Shown piece after piece: positions 17,261-26,440 of a DNA stretch of 64,000 bases. Numbering within the stretch: the stretch's first letter is position 1; the number at the start of each line of letters is the position of its first letter. Made by a program: the position numbers and the translations under genes. This DNA is from Bradyrhizobium betae (GTDB lineage: Bacteria > Pseudomonadota > Alphaproteobacteria > Rhizobiales > Xanthobacteraceae), in NCBI RefSeq assembly GCF_004123905.1, contig NZ_MZXW01000016.1:868001-932000 (forward strand), read 5' to 3'. The notes beneath the pieces are model-generated. The model was given only the letters and a program-made list of their open reading frames with translations. It was not told the origin of the DNA and did no database searches.

Positions 17261-18790
17261 TCAAACGAGTTGGGCGGTGATGTAGTGGATCGCGGCGCTG
17301 GTGTTCTGGATGCTCAACGCATAGGTCGAGACATCGGAAGCGATGCTGGTCCAGCCGAGCTGCAGCGTACCGGAGCCGAAGCCGATGTAGCCGCTGGTGC
17401 CAATGATCCCAAACGCCGCTGATGGCGTGATGGTTGGAGCGCCTCCTTCCCGCTGGATCAAGTAGTTGAATTCCGCCGAATACATTGCCCCCGTGCTCTG
17501 ATTTCGCGCAGTCACACGCAACTTATGCGACGTCCCGCTAAAGGCCGGCACCGCGTCGTGCACGAACTGGATGTTCCCGGTCGTGCTTGCGGCCAGGTTG
17601 ATGCTCTGCAGGTCCTGATATGGAAAGCCGCTCTGAACCACCGGGCGCCCGATCGACCGCTCGTCCATCAGCAGGCCGGCATTGTTCGAAAACGCGTAAC
17701 TTGTCGGAAGATTACCGGACCACGTGTTGGCAAGCATCATCGGCATGGGAGCGGTCGTGCCGGAGAGGTCGTTGCCAACGAAGCTGATGCTGCCGCTGGT
17801 GCCGCTTTCGCGCGCCCACACAGCCGGCGAGTCGTTGCCGGTATTGTCGTCGTCCTTGCCGTGGCGCGAGATGCATCCCGCGATGGTGATGGAGCCGGCC
17901 GAGTTGAAGCGGATATGACACGAATTGCTGTCGAGGTTCCTGCCGTTGCGCTTGAAATGGCATCCGGCGATGGACGCCATGTAGGTGCCATTCAGATACA
18001 GTCCCGAAACATAGTTGCGATCGAACGTTGTGCTGGACAGGACGATATCGGAAGCATTGCCGATCTCGATGCCGTTGGTGGTGTTCCATTCGACGCGGCA
18101 GCCGACCATGGTGATTGAGCCGGACAGCCCTGTGAAGACGGCGCCCTTGGTGCAGTAGCTCATGTAGCAGTTCGTCAGCCACGAATCGACGAGATCGCCG
18201 ATGCCGGTGACGCAGCCGAAGAACTCGCAGTTGTTCAGGTAGCACGCGCCTCCAATGGCCCTGTTCGTGCCCGTCGCCACCGCGCCGCCCAGTCCGTACC
18301 GCCCCATTCGCACGGTGACGTCACGCATGTTCAACACATTGGAGCCGGCCGAGACGCCGTCGCAACTCGTGTTCTGCACGTTGTTCAGGGCGTAGTCGCA
18401 GTCAATTTGAAAGCCCGCGAGCATGACGTTCGAGGCGCCGTCGACGTTCAACACTCGGACGGTCGAACTGTTCAATGCGACGAGGATCGTCTTGGTGCTG
18501 ACGCCGTAAGAGTTGCCATAGCCAAAGGCGGAATAGCCGATCATACAGGCGCCGCTCGGAACGACCAGATTGTTGATCTTGTAGGTGCCGGGCGGAATGA
18601 CCGCCACGGCGGGACCGGCGAGGGCGGCGGCAAAGGCCGCGGTGCTGTCGGCTGTGTTGGTGGGATCGGCTCCGAACTCGGGATCGGTGACCAGGTTGAT
18701 CTTCAGATTTCCTGTTCTGGCCTGCAGGGTGGCGATCAAATTCGCCATATAGGTTTGGAGGGTCGCGATCGTCTGTGGGGAACCTGTCAA
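17261..18790 (-). CDS. Right-handed beta-helix protein (pectate-lyase-3-like), start uncertain
   Basis: 509 residues from a TTG at 18790. About residues 35-75 show the Pectate_lyase_3 opening (DPEFGADPTNTADSTAAF, then VAVIPPGTYKINN) found in phage tail spikes and polysaccharide-acting proteins. The middle is a parallel beta-helix with regular turns, and the C-terminus a separate Gly/Ser/Thr-rich beta domain. The open frame extends upstream of TTG for 28 codons to a TGA without any ATG or GTG. The next ATG, for MANLIATLQ, has no ribosome site. The 5' end may therefore be truncated, use TTG, or be a relic. It is divergent from the acyltransferase gene, suggesting a surface polysaccharide context. 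Confidence 0.65.
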   Translation of the reverse strand: MTGSPQTIATLQTYMANLIATLQARTGNLKINLVTDPEFGADPTNTADSTAAFAAALAGPAVAVIPPGTYKINNLVVPSGACMIGYSAFGYGNSYGVSTKTILVALNSSTVRVLNVDGASNVMLAGFQIDCDYALNNVQNTSCDGVSAGSNVLNMRDVTVRMGRYGLGGAVATGTNRAIGGACYLNNCEFFGCVTGIGDLVDSWLTNCYMSYCTKGAVFTGLSGSITMVGCRVEWNTTNGIEIGNASDIVLSSTTFDRNYVSGLYLNGTYMASIAGCHFKRNGRNLDSNSCHIRFNSAGSITIAGCISRHGKDDDNTGNDSPAVWARESGTSGSISFVGNDLSGTTAPMPMMLANTWSGNLPTSYAFSNNAGLLMDERSIGRPVVQSGFPYQDLQSINLAASTTGNIQFVHDAVPAFSGTSHKLRVTARNQSTGAMYSAEFNYLIQREGGAPTITPSAAFGIIGTSGYIGFGSGTLQLGWTSIASDVSTYALSIQNTSAAIHYITAQLV

Positions 18791-18984
18791 GTTCGAGTCC
18801 TGATGCTGGGGGAGGGATGTCTGAAAAAGGGACGATAATGTCCGAAACCCGTTGGCTGTGTCCGCGTATGGACTTCAACCTTAGATTTTCAAGTCCTCGT
18901 TGGTCAATCATGTGGAGGAGCACGGGCGTGGTGCCGCGAACGCCTGCCACACACCGCATGCGACATTAAGCATAGATTCAACCG

Positions 18985-20190
18985 ATGCTTGTGACAGCGG
19001 TGCTTTCTGCCTACGCGTTTTCGATGGACTCGGCTGAAAAAATCACCCGATATCATGCGCTCGACAGTTGGCGCGGCATCTGCGCCTGCATGGTTGCGCT
19101 GTTTCACTTCGACGTGATCAGCCATCTGTCCTTCCTGCCGCTCACCAGAAATGCCTATTTGTTCGTCGATTTCTTCTTCGTGTTGAGCGGCTTTGTCATC
19201 GCGTCGAATTATCGTTCGCGTCTCGCTGAGGGCTTCGGCTCGGGCCGCTTCCTCCTCCTGCGGCTTGGGCGGATCTATCCGCTGCATCTTGTGACGTTGC
19301 TGCTGTTCATTCCTATCGACGCAGCGAAGGACGGCGTCGGCCCGAACCTCCTGCAGGCCATCGTCACCAACGTTCTTCTCCTCCAGGGACTCGGCGTTAA
19401 CCCGCAGAACTGGCTGAATTTCGCGAGTTGGAGCATCAGCGCCGAATTCGCCGCCTATGTGATCTTCGCCTCGGTCGCCAGCAGGATCGGGCCGGCGGTC
19501 TGGCCGTGGCTGATCCCGATCATCGCCGGGCCTGTCGTGCTCGCCACCGTCAGCCCGGACGGGATGAACGCGACTTACGACTATGGCCTCGTCCGCTGCC
19601 TTTATGGTTTCGCGCTCGGCATCGTCTGCTTCGATTTGCGGGAGCGCTTCCCGGTGCTGCGCGCACCGCTGGTGCCGTCCGTCGAGACATGGCTCGAGGC
19701 CGCGAGCTTCATGTTCGTCGTGGGTTATGTTTCGGTCGCCGGAAACAGCGTTACTCTGCAAGTGGCCTCGCCACTGGTGTTCACGCTTGTGGTTTTGGTG
19801 TTCGCGCGTGAGGCTGGCGCGGTCAGCCGTCGGCTGACGATGCCATTCATGCTCGCCATCGGAACGCTGACCTATTCGATCTACATGCTGCATCCGCTCG
19901 TCAGGGCCGTGGTGCGGGCGATCCTGATGGTCGTCGAGCGCCTCTGGCACACGGAGTTGTTTGTTTCCTACGCGCTGAGCTCCGGCCATGAACCGACGAA
20001 AGTGATCTCCGTGAATGGATCGCTCTGGCTTGGTGATCTCCTGCAAATTGCGATGCTGCTGCTGACCCTCCTGCTGTCGGTCGCCACCTATCGTTTGGTC
20101 GAAGAGCCCGGCCGCAACTGGGTCAGGCGCCTGATGGATCGGCGGAAGGTCGGCACGGTGCGCAGCGTGCAACCGGCTTTCGACGCCTGA
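18985..20190 (+). CDS. Acyltransferase-3 family membrane protein
   Basis: 401-residue integral membrane acyltransferase (OafA/NodX/ExoZ type), about ten membrane helices. It starts with the family's LDSWRGICACMVALFHF segment, including the His of the R-x10-H motif, followed by FVDFFFVLSGFVI. The last part has TYSIYMLHPLV and RLVEEPGRNW. Members O-acetylate or otherwise acylate surface sugars at the inner membrane. ATG 18985 lacks a clear ribosome site; ATG 19024 is a reasonable alternative because it lies 18 residues before the conserved start. Divergent from the beta-helix protein. Confidence 0.87.
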   Translation: MLVTAVLSAYAFSMDSAEKITRYHALDSWRGICACMVALFHFDVISHLSFLPLTRNAYLFVDFFFVLSGFVIASNYRSRLAEGFGSGRFLLLRLGRIYPLHLVTLLLFIPIDAAKDGVGPNLLQAIVTNVLLLQGLGVNPQNWLNFASWSISAEFAAYVIFASVASRIGPAVWPWLIPIIAGPVVLATVSPDGMNATYDYGLVRCLYGFALGIVCFDLRERFPVLRAPLVPSVETWLEAASFMFVVGYVSVAGNSVTLQVASPLVFTLVVLVFAREAGAVSRRLTMPFMLAIGTLTYSIYMLHPLVRAVVRAILMVVERLWHTELFVSYALSSGHEPTKVISVNGSLWLGDLLQIAMLLLTLLLSVATYRLVEEPGRNWVRRLMDRRKVGTVRSVQPAFDA

Positions 20191-20232
20191 CCTCCAAGGC
20201 TCCAGAGCACGAGCCTCTCACGCCCGCCTTCA

Positions 20233-21759
20233 TTATTCGTGCCTTGGGCTGAACTTCCAGGTGATGGCAACGAGGCTCGCGGTGATCAGGCCGCTGATGA
20301 GACCGGCGATGGGCAGGGCGAGCAGCAGCGCGGCACTGGCTGCCCAGCCGATCGAAGAGAAAGCTTCGGCGAAGGTCGCAAGCCGCGACGAGGTCTGGCG
20401 GCGGCGAAATTGGCTGCGCCGGGCCTGGACCCGGAACCAGAGCTGGATCGCGGTCGCGGAGGCCGCGCTGATGACAACGGCACCGGCGCTCACCGCGGCT
20501 TGATACGGCGAGGCGAAAGCGAGCGCCGCGATCAGCGGGCAGAAGATGGCGGCGATCGCGATCAGCACCACTTCGATCTTGGCGCGGATGACCCCGGAGG
20601 GCGTCAGCGGCGCGGTCGCGACCAGATCTGGCGCGTCCTCGCCCGAGATCGTCAGCCAGGCGAGCCCGCCCGCGAGCTGTCCCGCGGCCATCACGATGAC
20701 GGGCGTGATCAGCGTCAGCGCCGCCGAACTGTCGGCAAAGCTGCGCCAGAGCAGCAGCGCCGGTGGCACCAGATAGAGCAGCTGCATCAGGGTCTGCGAG
20801 ATCAGCCATGGATCGCGCCACAGCAACATGAATTCTTTGCGCCGCAGCGCCTGCTGGCGCGATCCGCCGCGGAACGGGCGCTCCTTCGCCCGCTTGCTGC
20901 CGGACTTGCCGTAGGCGGCGGCATCGATCGCGGTGTCGGCAAAGCGGCCGGAGAAGATCGCCATGACGCTGCCGAGCAGCACCAGCCCCAGCGCCAGAAG
21001 CAGCAGCAACGCCTCGCTGTCGCCCATCGTCGCCCGCGCCGGCCACCACCAGATGCTGTCGATGTCGGGGGCATACTCGGCAAAGACGCCCGAGGTCAGG
21101 ATGGTGAAGCGCGACAGCGTCCCGTAGGACATGATCGCAGCGACCTGGAGCGCGATCACGAAGCCGGCGCCGATGATCGCGGCGAGGATCTGGGCGACGA
21201 AGCGCGTCCGCGCCGGGCCAATCAGGCGGAACAGCAGGATGGTGACTGCGATCGCGATCGCTGCGGCCGAGAGCCCCATGGCGACGACGACGCCGAACGC
21301 GGCGAGCCAGCGCGGCCCGCCGCCAAGCACCAGCACGTCGATGAAGGGCGTCGAGAACAGCAGCGCCATCACCGTGACGGTGAGCGCGATCGCAGCGATG
21401 CGGACCGAGAACAGATTGGCCAGCGTCGCGGGCGAGGACATGATGAGGTCGAGATCGGCGCGGGCGTAAAATACCCGCGTCACCGATTCGATCGCCTGCG
21501 ACAGCATCAGCGTCCAGGCGAGAAAGATCGTCGCCGAGATCACGATCAGCGAGGATTTGTCGAGCGGCAGTTGCAGATCGGCGAAGCGGCCGATCACCGC
21601 CCAGGCGGGAACATGCAACAGCGCTGCGAAGAACAGCAGGCCGATCATGGCGGCACGTGCCCGCTTGCGCCGCTCGCCGGTCATCATGGCGAACCATTCG
21701 CGCCAGGCGAGTCGAAGCTCGTGGCGCGCAAACCATGAGAGCGCGGTCGCCGAGCTCAT
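20233..21759 (-). CDS. ABC-2 type exporter permease
   Basis: 508-residue integral membrane protein with about 12 hydrophobic segments, a large cytoplasmic loop (about residues 270-310, rich in Lys/Arg) and no recognisable catalytic site. It is translationally coupled to the upstream ATPase gene by an ATGA overlap (21756-21759), so the two form one exporter. The transported substance is unknown. Confidence 0.85.
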   Translation of the reverse strand: MSSATALSWFARHELRLAWREWFAMMTGERRKRARAAMIGLLFFAALLHVPAWAVIGRFADLQLPLDKSSLIVISATIFLAWTLMLSQAIESVTRVFYARADLDLIMSSPATLANLFSVRIAAIALTVTVMALLFSTPFIDVLVLGGGPRWLAAFGVVVAMGLSAAAIAIAVTILLFRLIGPARTRFVAQILAAIIGAGFVIALQVAAIMSYGTLSRFTILTSGVFAEYAPDIDSIWWWPARATMGDSEALLLLLALGLVLLGSVMAIFSGRFADTAIDAAAYGKSGSKRAKERPFRGGSRQQALRRKEFMLLWRDPWLISQTLMQLLYLVPPALLLWRSFADSSAALTLITPVIVMAAGQLAGGLAWLTISGEDAPDLVATAPLTPSGVIRAKIEVVLIAIAAIFCPLIAALAFASPYQAAVSAGAVVISAASATAIQLWFRVQARRSQFRRRQTSSRLATFAEAFSSIGWAASAALLLALPIAGLISGLITASLVAITWKFSPRHE

Positions 21760-22565
21760 GCGGCTTCCTGGAGCGTCACCAGCGCGATGAAGAGATCCTC
21801 GAGACTGGTGTCGGCATGGCCATTCTGCTGGCGCAGCTCGGTGAGCGTGCCTTCGGCCACGAGGCGGCCCGAGGCGATCACGCCGATGCGGTCGGCCATG
21901 CGTTCGGCGACCTCGAGAATATGCGTGGTCATGATGATGGTGCAGCCGGCCTGAACGCGTTCGCTCAGCAGCCCCTTCACATGGCGGGCGGAAACGGCGT
22001 CGAGCCCGGTCAGCGGTTCGTCGAGGATGATGAGGCGAGGATCGTGCACCAGTGCGCCGGCCAGCGCGACCTTCTGGCGCATGCCCTTGGAAAATCCCTC
22101 GCAGCGTTCGTGCCGGTGCGGCTCGAGCCCGAGCGAGCTCAACAATTCCTGTGCGACCGGCTCCGAGACCGACGGCGCGATGCCCCAGAGCCCGGCGACG
22201 AATTCGAGGTACTCAAGCGGTGTCAGCTTGTCATAGATCATGGGCTCGTCGGAGACCCACGCCATCACCTGCTTGGCGGCAACGGGATTCTGTAGTGCAT
22301 CGATACCGAAGATCGAGACCGCGCCGGCATCGGGGCGGAGCAGCCCTGCAACCATGCGCAAAGTGGTGGTCTTGCCGGCACCGTTGGGGCCGACCAGCGC
22401 ATAGAATTCGCCGGCGTGAATGGTGAGATCGAGGCTATCGACCGCCAGCCGGTCAAAACGCTTCGTTAACCCCAGGACTTCCAGCGCCGAGTTGTTCGGC
22501 TTCATGACGGCCACACCATCCGGTTTTGCATCGCTCGCGACCATGACCCTAAGATGTTTCGGCAC
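21756..22565 (-). CDS. ABC transporter ATP-binding protein (DrrA/CcmA-like)
   Basis: 269-residue ATPase. Walker A is GPNGAGKTTT, the signature is FSKGMRQKVALAGAL (an SKGM variant common in ABC-2 ATPases), Walker B is LIILDEPLTGLD, and the H-loop is in TTHILE. It energises the ABC-2 permease encoded next. Start could also be the ATG at 22544 or at 22505 (MKPNNSALEVLGL), which is nearer the domain start; 22565 is the longest option. Confidence 0.85.
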   Translation of the reverse strand: MPKHLRVMVASDAKPDGVAVMKPNNSALEVLGLTKRFDRLAVDSLDLTIHAGEFYALVGPNGAGKTTTLRMVAGLLRPDAGAVSIFGIDALQNPVAAKQVMAWVSDEPMIYDKLTPLEYLEFVAGLWGIAPSVSEPVAQELLSSLGLEPHRHERCEGFSKGMRQKVALAGALVHDPRLIILDEPLTGLDAVSARHVKGLLSERVQAGCTIIMTTHILEVAERMADRIGVIASGRLVAEGTLTELRQQNGHADTSLEDLFIALVTLQEAA

Positions 22566-22765
22566 CGTGAATCTACGGCCTACAAATTCGCCATCCGGTT
22601 TCGACTAAAGGCAAGTCACCGTTTGTTGACAGCGCTTGGCGGTTCAGGCTGAATTGGCGCCGGGACGAATGGCGCTAACGCAGCGGAATGACTGCGTAGC
22701 GGCTGGACACAAGATGCGACATTGCGGGCGAAGAACCGCTGATTGCATCGGGAGGAAGCGCGGCG

Positions 22766-23641
22766 ATGCTGGATTTCGTTCAGCAGCTGGTCAGCGGTGT
22801 TGCGCTCGGCTGCGTCTACGGCCTGATCGCGCTCGGCTTCGTGCTCGTCTACAAGGCCACCGAGGTCGTCAATTTCGCCCAGGGCGATCTGATGATGCTG
22901 GGCGGCTTCTTCGCCTTCACCTTCATCGGCATGATGGGCCTGAACTACTGGATCGGCTTTGCCGGTGCGGTAGCCGCGATGGCGCTGTTCGGCATGCTGG
23001 CGGAGCGCGTGGTGGTACGGCCGATCCTCGGCTATCCCCAATTCTCCATCATCATGGCGACGATCGGCCTCGGCTATTTCCTGCGCTCGGTCGCCGGCAT
23101 GGTCTGGGGCACCGACGATTTCAAGATCGACACGCCGTTCAGCCAAGGCGTGCTGCGGATCGGGTCGCTGGTGCTCGCCCATGACAAGCTCTCGGTGATC
23201 GCGGCGACGGTCATCCTTTGCGCGCTGCTCTGGCTGTTCTTCAACAAGACCACGCTCGGCACCGCAATGCGCGCCAGTTCCGAGAACATGCTGGCGGCCT
23301 ATTACATGGGCATCCCGGTCAAGCGCGTGGTGTCGATCGTCTGGGCGATCAGCGCGGCGGTCGCGACCTGCGCCGGCGTGCTGCTGGCACCGATCACCTT
23401 CATCCACTCCAATGTCGGCCTCGTGCTCGGCCTCAAGGCGTTTCCTGCTGCCGTGCTCGGCGGCTTCGGCTCGATCCCCGGCGCGGTGGTCGGCGGCGTC
23501 CTGATCGGAGTCATCGAGAGCATGGCCGGATTCTATCTTGCCGAGGGCTGGAAGGACGTCGCGCCCTACATCGTGCTGCTCGCCGTGCTCTTGCTCAAGC
23601 CCGAAGGCCTGTTCGGCCTTCACGTCCGCAAGAAGGTCTGA
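22766..23641 (+). CDS. livH: Branched-chain-type ABC transporter permease LivH
   Basis: 291-residue membrane permease of the HAAT family. It has the LivH opening (QQLVSGVALGCVYGLIALGF) and VVNFAQGDLMMLGG, then the family loop AFPAAVLGGFGSIPGAVVGG near the C-terminus. A strong GGGAGGAAG site precedes ATG 22766. First gene of a livH-livM-livG-livF-acyl-CoA ligase-binding protein operon. Because of the ligase, the cargo may be an aromatic or fatty acid rather than an amino acid. Confidence 0.9.
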   Translation: MLDFVQQLVSGVALGCVYGLIALGFVLVYKATEVVNFAQGDLMMLGGFFAFTFIGMMGLNYWIGFAGAVAAMALFGMLAERVVVRPILGYPQFSIIMATIGLGYFLRSVAGMVWGTDDFKIDTPFSQGVLRIGSLVLAHDKLSVIAATVILCALLWLFFNKTTLGTAMRASSENMLAAYYMGIPVKRVVSIVWAISAAVATCAGVLLAPITFIHSNVGLVLGLKAFPAAVLGGFGSIPGAVVGGVLIGVIESMAGFYLAEGWKDVAPYIVLLAVLLLKPEGLFGLHVRKKV

Positions 23642-23646
23642 ACGCC

Positions 23647-24798
23647 ATGCGCTTCCTGTTCAAGACCGACTACGAGGACGACATCAGGCTGTTTCCGCAT
23701 TCCGGTTACGTGGTCTCCTATGGCCTCCTGCTGGCTGTGTTGCTGATCGCGCCTTACGTGCTGTCCAGCTATCTGATGAGCCAGCTCGTCTTCGTCTGCA
23801 TCTACGCGACCGTCGGCGTCGCGCTGCTGATCCTGACGGGCTTCACCGGTCAGGCCTCGCTCGGGCACGCGGCGTTTCTCGCGATCGGTGCATACACGGC
23901 GGCGTATTTGCAGAAATACAACGTCCCGTTCCCGGTCTATTTCCTCGCCGCTGGGGCCCTGACCGGGCTGATCGGCGCGTTGGTCGGCTTTCCGGCGCTG
24001 CGGCTGCAGGGGATCTATCTCGTCATCGCCACCATCTCCTTCGCCTTCATCGTCGAGGAGATCCTGGCGCGCTGGGAGAGCGTCACCAACGGCAACGAGG
24101 GCATGCGGGTCAAGGCGATGTCGCTGCTCGGCGTCACGGTCTCGCGCGACAGCCCGACCTTCTATTTCCTCTGTCTGGCCGTGCTGGTGCTGACCATCGT
24201 CGGCACGCTCAATCTGCTGCGCTCGCCGACGGGGCGCGCCTTCGTCGCGATCCGCGACAGCGAGACCGCGGCACGCAGCATGGGCATCAACGTCGCGCTC
24301 TACAAGGTCAAATCCTTTGCGATCTCGGCGGCGATCACCGGCTTTGCCGGCGTCTTGTTCGCCCACAAGCTCTCCTTCATCTCGCCGGAGATGTTCACGC
24401 TTCAGCTCTCGATCGAGTTCATCATCGTGATCCTGATCGGCGGCACCTTCAGCCTGCACGGCGCCGTGCTGGGCGCGATCTTCATCGTGATGATCGACCC
24501 ATTCCTGACGTATTTGAAGGACGACATGCCCGGCATCATCGCAGGCCTTGCCGCAACCTTCGGCGCGGGCGCGCAGAGTGCCGGGAACGTGCAGTCCAAG
24601 GTCGCGGCCTTCGCCTCGCTCAACGGCCTGAAGGGCGCGATCTACGGCATCATCATCGTCTTGTTCGTGCTGTTCGAACCGCTCGGGCTCTACGGCCGCT
24701 GGCTGAAGATCAAGCTCTTCTTCCAGCTGTTCCCGCTCTACAAGCGCGCCACCTTCAAGCGGCAGAAGATCTACGTGAAGTCGGAGCGCAACCGATGA
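23647..24798 (+). CDS. livM: Branched-chain-type ABC transporter permease LivM
   Basis: 383-residue permease, partner of LivH. It has GFTGQASLGHAAFLAIGAY and the C-terminal FIIVILIGGTFSLHGAVLGA coupling region. It begins 5 nt after livH and ends overlapping livG by ATGA. A long cytoplasmic C-terminal tail (about 25 residues, Lys/Arg-rich) and an acidic N-terminus (KTDYEDDIRLFPHSG) are present, as in other rhizobial members linked to CoA ligases. Confidence 0.9.
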   Translation: MRFLFKTDYEDDIRLFPHSGYVVSYGLLLAVLLIAPYVLSSYLMSQLVFVCIYATVGVALLILTGFTGQASLGHAAFLAIGAYTAAYLQKYNVPFPVYFLAAGALTGLIGALVGFPALRLQGIYLVIATISFAFIVEEILARWESVTNGNEGMRVKAMSLLGVTVSRDSPTFYFLCLAVLVLTIVGTLNLLRSPTGRAFVAIRDSETAARSMGINVALYKVKSFAISAAITGFAGVLFAHKLSFISPEMFTLQLSIEFIIVILIGGTFSLHGAVLGAIFIVMIDPFLTYLKDDMPGIIAGLAATFGAGAQSAGNVQSKVAAFASLNGLKGAIYGIIIVLFVLFEPLGLYGRWLKIKLFFQLFPLYKRATFKRQKIYVKSERNR

Positions 24799-25553
24799 GT
24801 TATTTCCGCGCCGAGAATATCTCGCTGCATTTCGGAGGCCTCAAGGCCGTCGATGCGGTGTCGTTTGCGGTGGAGCGGGGCGAGATTCTCTCGATCATCG
24901 GGCCGAACGGCGCCGGCAAGAGCTCGATCTTCAATTTGATCTCGCGGATCTACCGGCCGACCGCAGGCCGGATCTTCTTCGAGGACCAGGACATCACGGA
25001 AGAGCCACCCTACGACATCGCGCGGTTGGGCATCGCCCGCACCTTCCAGAACATCGAGCTGTTCGAGAATGCCACCGTGCTCTCGAATCTCCTGGTCGGC
25101 CGCCACCGGCATTCGACCACGCAGCTTTGGCAGGAGCTTCTGTTCCTGCCAAGCGTGCGTGCCAACGAGAAAGTGCATCGCCGCCGGGTCGAGCAGGTCA
25201 TCGAGTTCCTCGATCTCGAGCCCTACCGCGACAAGCTGATCTCGGGCCTGCCTTATGGCGTGCGCAAGGTGATCGAGCTGGCGCGGGCGCTCTGCTCGGA
25301 ACCAAAACTGATCCTGCTCGACGAGCCGTCTTCCGGGCTGAACGTCGAGGAGACCGACGACATGTCGTTCTGGATCCGCGACATGAAGAGCGAGCTCGGC
25401 GTCACCGTGCTGATGGTCGAGCACGACATGTCGCTGGTCAACCGCGTCTCCGACCGTGTCATCGCGCTGAATTACGGCCGCGTCCTTGCGATGGGCTCGC
25501 CGGCCGAGGTGCAGCAGCACCCCGACGTCGTCGCCGCGTATCTGGGAGCGTAA
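24795..25553 (+). CDS. livG: Branched-chain-type ABC transporter ATPase LivG
   Basis: 252-residue ATPase. Walker A GPNGAGKSSIFN, the LivG hallmark GIARTFQNIELF, signature-type region SGLPYGVRKVIELARAL (the usual LSGG is replaced by LPYG, a variant seen in this subfamily), and Walker B LILLDEPSSGLN. Overlaps livM by four bases. It acts with LivF on the inner face of the membrane. Confidence 0.9.
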   Translation: MSYFRAENISLHFGGLKAVDAVSFAVERGEILSIIGPNGAGKSSIFNLISRIYRPTAGRIFFEDQDITEEPPYDIARLGIARTFQNIELFENATVLSNLLVGRHRHSTTQLWQELLFLPSVRANEKVHRRRVEQVIEFLDLEPYRDKLISGLPYGVRKVIELARALCSEPKLILLDEPSSGLNVEETDDMSFWIRDMKSELGVTVLMVEHDMSLVNRVSDRVIALNYGRVLAMGSPAEVQQHPDVVAAYLGA

Positions 25554-25556
25554 GCG

Positions 25557-26345
25557 ATGGATGCGACCGTGACGCCCGATGTCATCTTAAAACTCTCCAA
25601 CATCGAGAGCTATTACGGGCCGATCATGGCGATCCGCGGTATCTCGCTGGAGGTGCCGCGTGGCCGCATCGTCACGCTGCTGGGCGCCAACGGCGCCGGC
25701 AAGACCACGGTGCTGAAGACCATCTCGGGCATTCTCGATCCGCAGAAGGGCGCTATAGAGTTCATGGGCAAGCCGATCCAGCGCATGGAGGCCGACCGCA
25801 TCGTGCGGCTCGGCCTCAGCCATGTGCCGGAGGGGCGCGAAGTATTTCCGTTCCTCTCGGTACGCGAGAACCTGATGATGGGCGCCTATCCACGCAAGGA
25901 CCGTGATGGCGTCGCGGAGGATCTGGAGCGCGTCTATGGCTACTTCCCGCGACTGAAGGAGCGCATCAACCAGCCGGCCGGCCAGCTGTCGGGCGGCGAG
26001 CAGCAGATGCTCGCGATCGGACGTGCGCTGATGAACCGGCCCACGCTGCTGCTGCTCGACGAGCCCTCGCTCGGCCTGTCGCCGATCCTCGTGAAGGAGA
26101 TCTTCACGATCATCCGCCGCGTCAACGAGGAGCAGGGCATGTCGATCCTGCTGGTTGAGCAGAATGCCAAGGTGGCGCTGGAGACCGCGCATTACGGCTA
26201 TGTGCTCGAGATCGGCCGGATCGTCATGAACGACACCTGCGACCGCTTGATGCATTCCCAGGACATCCAGGAGTTCTACCTTGGCGCCAAGGAACAGGGT
26301 GCGCGAGGCGAGCGGCGCTGGAAAAAGAAGAAGACGTGGCGTTGA
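25557..26345 (+). CDS. livF: Branched-chain-type ABC transporter ATPase LivF
   Basis: 262-residue ATPase. Walker A GANGAGKTT, LSGGEQQMLAIGRAL signature and Walker B LLLLDEPSLGLSP; the LSHVPEGREVFPFLSV segment is typical of LivF. It starts three bases after livG. The last 15 residues are strongly basic (RGERRWKKKKTWR), beyond the usual end of LivF; they may be a short tail of no function. Confidence 0.9.
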   Translation: MDATVTPDVILKLSNIESYYGPIMAIRGISLEVPRGRIVTLLGANGAGKTTVLKTISGILDPQKGAIEFMGKPIQRMEADRIVRLGLSHVPEGREVFPFLSVRENLMMGAYPRKDRDGVAEDLERVYGYFPRLKERINQPAGQLSGGEQQMLAIGRALMNRPTLLLLDEPSLGLSPILVKEIFTIIRRVNEEQGMSILLVEQNAKVALETAHYGYVLEIGRIVMNDTCDRLMHSQDIQEFYLGAKEQGARGERRWKKKKTWR

Positions 26346-26440
26346 AGACGAACTGGCGTAAAATGGAAGGGTCCGTCCGCAAGACATAGACCGCCGGCAA
26401 GGCAGGCAGCGGAGGCGAAAGCGACAGGGAGGGAATGCGC

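Noticed and set aside
23218..23646. Longer start for LivM at 23218
   Set aside because: The extension lies inside livH in another frame; ATG 23647 gives the normal N-terminus.
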